Assembly: GCF_002163875.1 (NCBI RefSeq)
Contig: NZ_CP019333.1
Coordinates: 1,184,864 to 1,248,863 of the forward strand
DNA length: 64,000 nucleotides
Direction of reading: 5' to 3'
Origin: Gilvibacter sp. SZ-19
Lineage (GTDB): Bacteria; Bacteroidota; Bacteroidia; Flavobacteriales; Flavobacteriaceae
This document shows positions 58,234 through 64,000 of the stretch, in pieces. The notes under the pieces are model-generated. The model made no database searches. It saw nothing but the letters and a program-made list of their open reading frames with translations, and had not been told where the DNA came from. How positions within the stretch are numbered: position 1 is the first letter of the stretch; every line of letters starts with the position of its first letter. The position numbers and the translations under genes are program-made.

Positions 58234-59745
58234 ATGAGTAATGCTGTTCGCGTACGTTTTGCACCAAGCCCTACAGGCCCTTTACATATTGGAGGTGTCC
58301 GCACCGCCCTATTCAATTATTTGTTCGCTAAAAAACATGGTGGGACCTTTGTGCTCCGCATAGAAGATACCGACCAAACCCGTTATGTGCCGGGCGCAGA
58401 AGATTATATTATCGAGGCATTGAACTGGCTCAACATACCTTTTGACGAAGGCCCGGGAAAAGACGGCGGCTTTGGCCCTTACCGACAAAGTGAACGCAAG
58501 GCAAGCTATAAGCAATATGCAGATCAGCTCATTGCTTCAGGTCATGCCTATTACGCATTTGACACACCAGAGGCCTTGAATGACTTAAGAGCACAGGCCG
58601 AAGCCAACAAAGAAACCTTTAGCTACGGTTGGGCAAATAGAGACAACCTAGACAACAGCTTGGGTCTTTCAGAGGCTGACCTGCAAGAGCGTCTGGCATC
58701 TGGTCTTCCGTTTGTGATCCGTTTTAAAACGCCCGCGGACGAAACCCTTACACTTAAGGATATTATCCGCGGAGAAGTAAAGGTGCATACCTCTACCCTA
58801 GATGATAAAGTACTTTTTAAAAGCGACGGAATGCCTACCTATCATCTGGCCAATATTGTAGACGATCACTTAATGGAGATCACGCATGTAATTCGAGGTG
58901 AAGAATGGTTGCCCTCTTTAGCTTTGCACCATTTATTATACCGCTCTATGGGTTGGGATGCGCCAGAATTTGCTCACTTACCGCTAATTATGAAGCCGGT
59001 TGGAAAAGGAAAACTCTCTAAGCGTGACGGTGATAAAATGGGCTTCCCGGTATTCCCACTGCAGTGGAATCCACAAGAAGGAGCCTCTTCTGCTGGCTAC
59101 AGAGAAGACGGTTATTTACCAGAGGCAGTAGTGAATATGTTGGCCCTTTTGGGTTGGAACCCAGGAACCGAACAAGAGATCTTCTCTTTGGAGGAACTAG
59201 TTGCTGCCTTTGACTTAGAGCGCGTAAACAAAGCTGGAGCTAAATTCGATCCGGAAAAAACCAAATGGTTTCAAACCCATTATATTCAGCAGCGCTCTGA
59301 TGAGCAACTCGCTGAGGCCTTTGGAGAATTCCTAGCCGCCAAGAATATTAGCACTGCCATGGACCTAACTCCTGTGGTGGCTTCCTTAAAAGAACGCATC
59401 ACTTTTACAGAAGATCTTTGGACCCTGGGTTCCTTCTTTTTTGTGGCTCCGGATGCTTACGATGAAAAAGCGGCTAAAAAGGCCTTTAAAGAAGACACGC
59501 CGGCCATTATGCGAAAGGTGGTCGGGCTACTCAATGAAGTAGAAGATTTTACTGCTGAGCATGCCGCTGCTACTGTAAAAGGCTGGATCCAAAGTCAAGA
59601 AATGGGCTTTGGCAAAGTAATGATGCCTTTGCGGCTGAGCTTGGTAGGTTCCCTACAAGGCCCGGATGTCTTTGAAATTGCCGCACTGCTCGGTAAAGCG
59701 GAGACCATCAAACGCATTGAGGCGGCTATAGCCTATATGTCCTAG
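58234..59745 (+). CDS. gltX: Glutamyl-tRNA synthetase
   Basis: Class I synthetase charging tRNA-Glu. The 503-residue protein shows RFAPSPTGPLHIGGVRTALFNY (HIGH motif), the LRIEDTDQTRYVPGAE site, WGLPSY-like PTYHLANIVDDHLMEITHVIRGEEWL, and KGKLSKRDGDKM (KMSKS). The C-terminal anticodon-binding domain is present. The start is the ATG at 58234. With glnS also present (61969-63984), Gln-tRNA can be made directly. Its 3' end overlaps the convergent outer-membrane protein gene by 4 bases. Confidence 0.97.
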   Translation: MSNAVRVRFAPSPTGPLHIGGVRTALFNYLFAKKHGGTFVLRIEDTDQTRYVPGAEDYIIEALNWLNIPFDEGPGKDGGFGPYRQSERKASYKQYADQLIASGHAYYAFDTPEALNDLRAQAEANKETFSYGWANRDNLDNSLGLSEADLQERLASGLPFVIRFKTPADETLTLKDIIRGEVKVHTSTLDDKVLFKSDGMPTYHLANIVDDHLMEITHVIRGEEWLPSLALHHLLYRSMGWDAPEFAHLPLIMKPVGKGKLSKRDGDKMGFPVFPLQWNPQEGASSAGYREDGYLPEAVVNMLALLGWNPGTEQEIFSLEELVAAFDLERVNKAGAKFDPEKTKWFQTHYIQQRSDEQLAEAFGEFLAAKNISTAMDLTPVVASLKERITFTEDLWTLGSFFFVAPDAYDEKAAKKAFKEDTPAIMRKVVGLLNEVEDFTAEHAAATVKGWIQSQEMGFGKVMMPLRLSLVGSLQGPDVFEIAALLGKAETIKRIEAAIAYMS

Positions 59746-60392
59746 AAATAAATGATCCCTCTTACAGCCAAGAGGTTGTTATTTCCTTTAAGATCGCTCA
59801 ACTCCGGATTGGTTCCGTTGAGCGCGTTCAACGTATTGGTTAGCCCGCGCATGTATAGCAGGCTGATTCTAAAAGGTTCTATTCCGAAGGTCAAACCTCC
59901 AACGATTCTAAAATCGATAGTAGAAAGGTCTCTAAGGTCTTGTACTCGAGTTAGTGTATAACCCGCCACTAGGTTGTTCTGCTGACTCTCTTCTGCTGGT
60001 TTGAATTTACCTTGAACTGCAATGGCCGGACCAGCCTCCACACTGAGATGATGTCTAAAGATATTGTAACTGGCCAGGAACTGTAATTGAACCGATTGTT
60101 GGCTCATGTTCACTAGTTCATCGCCATTGATCCCAACGGTTTGCAAATCAACTTGTTGGTTGTAAAAGGTCACGGCATAGATAAAGTCCATGGTCTTGCT
60201 GTAAGACCCGCGCGTCTCAAGGCCTAAAGTAAAGCCATTGGAGCTGCTTAGGGGTAGGTCGTCTGTGTCTATGTCGGAGAATAGATAACCTCCGGAGACG
60301 CCAATTTTGTTGTAATTTCTATCGATTCCTTGTGCTACCGCAGAAAAATTTAGGAGCAGGACTGTAACAATTAGGGGGAATATATGCCTCAT
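59742..60392 (-). CDS. Outer-membrane beta-barrel protein
   Basis: A 216-residue protein with signal peptide (MRHIFPLIVTVLLLNFSAVAQ). Alternating-hydrophobic strands of a porin-like barrel (GVSGGYLFSDI, FTLGLETRGS, VQLQFLASYNIFRHHLSVEAG, FRIVGGLTFGI, FRISLLYMRGL) end in an aromatic residue (GIIYF), typical of barrels inserted by BamA. No known family was recognised; it is like the PorT/OmpW-type small barrels. A -7 box at 60410-60417 lies upstream. Confidence 0.82.
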   Translation of the reverse strand: MRHIFPLIVTVLLLNFSAVAQGIDRNYNKIGVSGGYLFSDIDTDDLPLSSSNGFTLGLETRGSYSKTMDFIYAVTFYNQQVDLQTVGINGDELVNMSQQSVQLQFLASYNIFRHHLSVEAGPAIAVQGKFKPAEESQQNNLVAGYTLTRVQDLRDLSTIDFRIVGGLTFGIEPFRISLLYMRGLTNTLNALNGTNPELSDLKGNNNLLAVRGIIYF

Positions 60393-60409
60393 AGTATAGC
60401 TGAAAGCTG

Positions 60410-60417
60410 CAAATGTA
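60410..60417 (-). promoter_or_regulatory. -7 box upstream of the barrel protein gene
   Basis: On the minus strand this reads TACATTTG, an exact TAnnTTTG match, about 18 bases before the ATG at 60392. No clear -33 box. Confidence 0.4.
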
Positions 60418-60468
60418 TTGCATTTTTCTTATCTTCTCTTAGTCATTTTATAACTTAAAAATCAACCC

Positions 60469-61413
60469 ATGGAGTATATTCTTATTGGTCCTGCCCTCTT
60501 GTTTAGTTTACTCATCCTAGTCTCTGCCTTTTTTATGGTGAAGCAACAGACAGCCGCTGTTGTGGAAAGATTCGGACGGTTTGTCGGAATTAGAAGTTCG
60601 GGGTTGCGATTTAAAATCCCTTTGGTGGATCGCATCGCCGGGCGAATCAACCTAAAGATCCAACAGTTGGATGTAATTGTTGAGACCAAAACCAAAGACG
60701 ACGTGTTTGTGCGTCTTAAGATCTCTGTTCAGTTTCAAGTGATCAAAGACAAAGTGTACGAAGCCTTTTACAAGCTAGAAAACCCACACGATCAGATCAC
60801 TAGTTATGTGTTCGATGTGGTGCGTGCAGAAGTGCCAAAAATGAAACTCGACTACGTTTTTGAGCGTAAAGACGACATTGCCATCGCCGTAAAGCGTGAG
60901 CTCAATGAAGCTATGCTCGATTACGGATACGATATTATTAAGACCCTAGTTACCGATATTGATCCGGACGTACAGGTAAAAGCTGCGATGAACCGAATCA
61001 ACGCCGCGGAGCGTGAAAAAGTTGCCGCCGAATATGAAGCAGAAGCAGAGCGAATCAAGATCGTTGCCAAAGCTCGTGCGGAGGCAGAAAGCAAGCGCTT
61101 ACAAGGTCAGGGTATTGCAGATCAGCGACGCGAAATAGCCCGTGGTCTAGAAGAGTCTGTAGATGTTCTAAACAACGTTGGTATCAACTCTCAGGAAGCC
61201 TCTGCCTTAATTGTGGTAACGCAACATTACGATACCCTACAGTCTATAGGCGAAGAGACCAATACCAACTTGATCTTGTTGCCTAACTCTCCACAAGCGG
61301 GAAGTGATATGCTCAACAATATGATCGCTTCTTTCACAGCCAGTAACCAAATTGGTGAGGAGATGAAAAAGCAGAACGCAGCCCGTGGTCTGGGGAAAAA
61401 TAAATCTGAATAA
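60469..61413 (+). CDS. SPFH/Band-7 family membrane protein (stomatin/QmcA-like)
   Basis: A 314-residue membrane-attached protein. One N-terminal helix (ILIGPALLFSLLILVSAFFM, about 4-23) precedes the SPFH domain (about 25-200) with QTAAVVERFGRFVGIRSSGLRFKIPLVDRI and DVFVRLKISVQFQV. A long alpha-helical coiled-coil tail follows (about 180-260), with repeated Ala/Glu/Arg such as EREKVAAEYEAEAERIKIVAKARAEAESKR. Family members form large oligomeric rings at the inner membrane and are linked to protease (FtsH) or lipid-domain control. It is followed after 3 bases by the small secreted protein gene, suggesting an operon. Confidence 0.9.
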   Translation: MEYILIGPALLFSLLILVSAFFMVKQQTAAVVERFGRFVGIRSSGLRFKIPLVDRIAGRINLKIQQLDVIVETKTKDDVFVRLKISVQFQVIKDKVYEAFYKLENPHDQITSYVFDVVRAEVPKMKLDYVFERKDDIAIAVKRELNEAMLDYGYDIIKTLVTDIDPDVQVKAAMNRINAAEREKVAAEYEAEAERIKIVAKARAEAESKRLQGQGIADQRREIARGLEESVDVLNNVGINSQEASALIVVTQHYDTLQSIGEETNTNLILLPNSPQAGSDMLNNMIASFTASNQIGEEMKKQNAARGLGKNKSE

Positions 61414-61416
61414 ATC

Positions 61417-61938
61417 ATGAGATCTATTCTACTACTCTTGTTCTTAGTCCTTGGTTTTACAACATCGGCCCAAACCGAAGATGAACTGAAAGCCTTGGCA
61501 ATTTCTCAAGCTAAAATAGCCTGCGAAGCCACTGAAAATTCAGACTATGAAACCCTTTTTGATTACACCATGCCTGAGGTGCTTGAGCTTATGGGTGGGC
61601 GCCAAAACGCACTTACCATGATGCGAGACACCATGAAGAATATGGAAAGCAATGGGGTGAGTATCACCAGTAGTGAGGTTATCGAAATGACAGGCTTTGC
61701 GTTTGAACAAGACCAATATCGCTGTGTCATAAAGAACAAGGTAGTGGTTAGAATGAGTCCGGAGCAATCCACCCAGTCCATTTCTCATATGTTCGGAATC
61801 TATAATCCCGAGCTGAACCGTTGGTATTTCATTGAGGGTGCACAACTCAACAATGAGGCGGTTATAGGGATGATCTTACCAGATCTTAAAACGGCGCTAA
61901 ACATCCCTCCAGATGAAAGAACAATGATAGACAACTAA
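61417..61938 (+). CDS. Small secreted protein of unknown function
   Basis: A 173-residue protein with signal peptide (MRSILLLLFLVLGFTTSAQ). The mature part is a compact alpha/beta domain resembling a nuclear-transport-factor-2-like or DUF4878 fold in general look: a helix with SDYETLFDYTMPEVLELMGG, then strands with YRCVIKNKVVVRM and RWYFIEGA. No catalytic motif is recognised. It begins 3 bases after the SPFH gene and is closed by a strong terminator, so it forms a two-gene operon. Confidence 0.75.
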   Translation: MRSILLLLFLVLGFTTSAQTEDELKALAISQAKIACEATENSDYETLFDYTMPEVLELMGGRQNALTMMRDTMKNMESNGVSITSSEVIEMTGFAFEQDQYRCVIKNKVVVRMSPEQSTQSISHMFGIYNPELNRWYFIEGAQLNNEAVIGMILPDLKTALNIPPDERTMIDN

Positions 61939-61942
61939 AAAG

Positions 61943-61970
61943 AAAAGCCCCTGATTTAGGGGCTTTTTTT
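61943..61970. terminator. Bidirectional terminator between the SPFH operon and glnS
   Basis: Nine-base arms AAAAGCCCC (61943-61951) and GGGGCTTTT (61959-61967) around a 7-base loop, with a T-run on the plus strand and an A-run for the minus strand. Its end reaches the stop codon of glnS (61969-61971). Confidence 0.88.
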
Positions 61971-63984
61971 ATGTGAGTTCTTGAGCTTCTTTGACCAGCA
62001 AGTCGTTGCGGTCTTCTAAAGCTTTGTTTATAAATTCTATGGCTTCAGATGTTTTTTCCTGACCCTTCTTAAGCAGTACGCCCAACACCAACATCGCGGC
62101 AATTCGGGTTCCTGCCTTTTTTGCGGCGGTTGCAAACAAGGGTTCCAATTCCTCATAAGATACCTTTTCTGCCAACTCAATTATACGGCCTCTGGTCGCG
62201 TTTCTCTTGTCTTCTGGTAGATTGGTATACTTCTTTCCTAATTGCTTAATTACATCTATCGCAGCGCGCTCAGGAGCTTGTTGTGTAGGTTTGTTTTGCT
62301 GCGGAGCTTGGGGTTTCTGTTTTGCCCAAGTGTCGCGCAGGCCAACGGTCTTGTTAAAGACCAGTGCCCCAGGCTTACTGTCTGGATCTACATTGAAATA
62401 GCCCAAACGTTGAAACTGGAAATGTTCTAAAGGTTTTGCATCTGCCAAAGAGGGCTCTAACATCGCCTTGCGGATCTTTAGGGAATCTGGGTTTACAAAC
62501 TCCATAAAACTTTTGTCTTTGTGTGTATCTGGCGATTCATCCAAGAACAAACGGTCGTATTCACGTACCTCTGCCTCAATGGCATGATCCGCAGAAACCC
62601 AGTGCAAAGTACCTTTAACTTTGCGCAAACTCGCCTCGGTTCCACTGCCGCTTAGACTGTCAGGATCATAGGTACAGTTGATCTGAGTAATATTGCCTGC
62701 GGCATCTTTCTCTACAGATTCCGCCTTAATAATATAAGCGCTCTTTAAACGAACTTCTCCGCCCAAAGTCAGCCTATAAAACTTACGCCCAGCTTCTTCT
62801 TTAAAGTCTTCACGCTCTATGTAAAGTGTTCCTGAAAAAGGGATTTCTCTATTGCCGGCATTCGGATCTTCCGGGTTGTTCTCTGTTTCCAACCATTCCT
62901 CTTGCCCTTGTGGATAATTGGTAATTACCAATTTCACCGGGTCCAAGACAGCCATCACACGATTAGCTACTTTATTCAAGTCCTCGCGTACACAGTATTC
63001 CAGGTGTGAAACATCGACCAAGTTCTCTCGCTTAGCGATCCCCACACTGTCGGCAAAATTCTTGATAGAAGCTGGCGTATACCCTCTGCGGCGCATTCCA
63101 GAAATGGTAGGCATACGCGGATCATCCCAACCAGAAACTACTCCCTCGGCTACCAATTGTGCCAATTTGCGCTTACTCACAACTGTGTGTGAGATATTTC
63201 TACGTGCAAATTCACGCTGTTTTGGGCGTAATTTTGCCGGGTCGTGGATCTGGTCTAAGAACCAGTCGTATAGTTCACGGTGAGGTAAGAACTCCAAAGT
63301 ACAAAGCGAATGTGAGACTTGCTCTACGTAGTCACTTTCTCCGTGGGCCCAATCGTACATGGGGAATATGCTCCAATCCGATCCTGTTCTGTGGTGATGC
63401 TTGTGTAAGACACGATACATAACCGGGTCGCGCATAAGCATGTTCGGGGAACTCATATCTATTTTGGCGCGCACTACGTGTTGGCCTTCAGGCATCTCGC
63501 CAGCTTTCATTTTGGCAAAAAGCTCTAAATTCTCTGCTACAGAACGATCGCGGTATGGGCTGGCCACACCAGGTTCATTGGGTGTTCCTTTTTGTTCTGC
63601 TATAGCTTCTGAGCTTTGAGAATCCACATAGGCCTTACCGGCTTTGATAAGTTCAACTGTCCAATCGTACAGCTCCTGGAAATAATCCGAAGCATAACAT
63701 TCCTGGTCCCACTCGTATCCCAACCATTCGATATCGCGCTTAATGGCGTCTACGAATTCTTGTTCTTCTTTGGCTGGATTGGTGTCATCAAAGCGCAAAT
63801 TCACCGGTGCATTATAGCGCTGACCCAAACCAAAATTCAAACAAATGGCAGAAGCGTGCCCTAAATGCAAATAGCCATTGGGCTCTGGTGGAAATCTAAA
63901 GCGAAGTTGCTGTTTTGAATACGATTTTGAAAGATCGTCTTCAATGATTCGCTCTATGAAATTCAAGGATTTATCGTCGCTCAC
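61969..63984 (-). CDS. glnS: Glutaminyl-tRNA synthetase with C-terminal extension
   Basis: Class I synthetase charging tRNA-Gln. The 671-residue protein has RFRFPPEPNGYLHLGHASAICLNF (HIGH), VNLRFDDTNPAKEEQEFVDAI, the HTVVSKRKLAQLV (KMSKS) loop and the two-part beta-barrel anticodon domain. After about residue 555 there is a Pro/Gln linker and an extra helical domain of about 100 residues (572-671) with an N-terminal helical pair and a TRIAAMLVLGVLLKKG helix; E. coli GlnS ends near 554. The start is GTG at 63984. Only 16 bases remain after it, so its promoter is not visible. Confidence 0.94.
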   Translation of the reverse strand: MSDDKSLNFIERIIEDDLSKSYSKQQLRFRFPPEPNGYLHLGHASAICLNFGLGQRYNAPVNLRFDDTNPAKEEQEFVDAIKRDIEWLGYEWDQECYASDYFQELYDWTVELIKAGKAYVDSQSSEAIAEQKGTPNEPGVASPYRDRSVAENLELFAKMKAGEMPEGQHVVRAKIDMSSPNMLMRDPVMYRVLHKHHHRTGSDWSIFPMYDWAHGESDYVEQVSHSLCTLEFLPHRELYDWFLDQIHDPAKLRPKQREFARRNISHTVVSKRKLAQLVAEGVVSGWDDPRMPTISGMRRRGYTPASIKNFADSVGIAKRENLVDVSHLEYCVREDLNKVANRVMAVLDPVKLVITNYPQGQEEWLETENNPEDPNAGNREIPFSGTLYIEREDFKEEAGRKFYRLTLGGEVRLKSAYIIKAESVEKDAAGNITQINCTYDPDSLSGSGTEASLRKVKGTLHWVSADHAIEAEVREYDRLFLDESPDTHKDKSFMEFVNPDSLKIRKAMLEPSLADAKPLEHFQFQRLGYFNVDPDSKPGALVFNKTVGLRDTWAKQKPQAPQQNKPTQQAPERAAIDVIKQLGKKYTNLPEDKRNATRGRIIELAEKVSYEELEPLFATAAKKAGTRIAAMLVLGVLLKKGQEKTSEAIEFINKALEDRNDLLVKEAQELT

Positions 63985-64000
63985 AGCCTTTGTTTTTAAT

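Noticed and set aside
62909-62917. Single DnaA-box-like TGTGGATAA
   Set aside because: Single match inside the glnS coding region; an origin would need several clustered boxes and an AT-rich stretch.

Overview
The window is a chromosomal stretch of a Flavobacteriaceae-like Bacteroidota. The evidence is PorW/SprE, a type IX secretion C-terminal sorting domain, families typical of the group (DUF4254, DUF6427-, DUF6341- and DUF6909-like, DUF4837, DUF4175), and many TAnnTTTG -7 boxes in place of sigma70 -10 boxes. No rRNA, tRNA, CRISPR array or insertion sequence was recognised. No gene-free stretch exceeds 300 bases; the largest gap is the 254-base operator region upstream of a tetR gene (6309-6562).

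Layout. (1) 1-4495, minus: PorW/SprE, bactofilin, AtpZ-like, DUF6168-like and the start of atpB. (2) 4678-10713: a PaaE-like 2Fe-2S flavoreductase facing a TetR regulator with three palindromic operators, a GT9-DUF4254-DUF6427 set, DUF6341-like, and purD. (3) 10778-39677: a large surface-polysaccharide locus in blocks of alternating strand. (4) 39684-50214: DUF6909-like, GH3-like, M23 peptidase, tatA, DUF4837 lipoprotein, LysM transglycosylase, a T9SS cargo, pgk and holB. (5) 50362-56969: methyltransferase, mnmG flanked by two identical parS-like palindromes, ybeY and a DUF4175 giant. (6) 57101-64000: AlkB-type hydroxylase, gltX, an outer-membrane barrel, an SPFH protein, a small secreted protein and glnS.

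The polysaccharide locus encodes dTDP-rhamnose (rfbB-A-C-D), UDP-ManNAcA (wecB-wecC), and UDP-glucuronate and UDP-xylose (ugd-uxs) synthesis. It also has an initiating phosphoglycosyltransferase, GT4, GT4 and GT26 transferases, a Wzx flippase, three Wzy/WaaL-like membrane proteins and a Wzz-like protein. Tailoring functions are an MBOAT O-acyltransferase with two tandem SGNH partners, a sulfotransferase, a polysaccharide deacetylase, a lyase-like protein, a PaaK/CapK-like ligase and a radical SAM enzyme. No Wza or Wzc is visible. Between 21.5 and 33.1 kb, eight of eleven genes appear to start at TTG or GTG.

The M23, GH3-like and DUF6909-like genes lie head-to-tail with the wzz-rfb-wec-MBOAT genes from 43766 down to 27942, with gaps of at most 27 bases, so they could be one very long transcript. 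The most noteworthy signals are the paired parS-like sites, the TetR operator array, the radical SAM enzyme and duplicated SGNH partners in the polysaccharide locus, the phosphorylase-like DUF6909 protein, and the clustered non-ATG starts.
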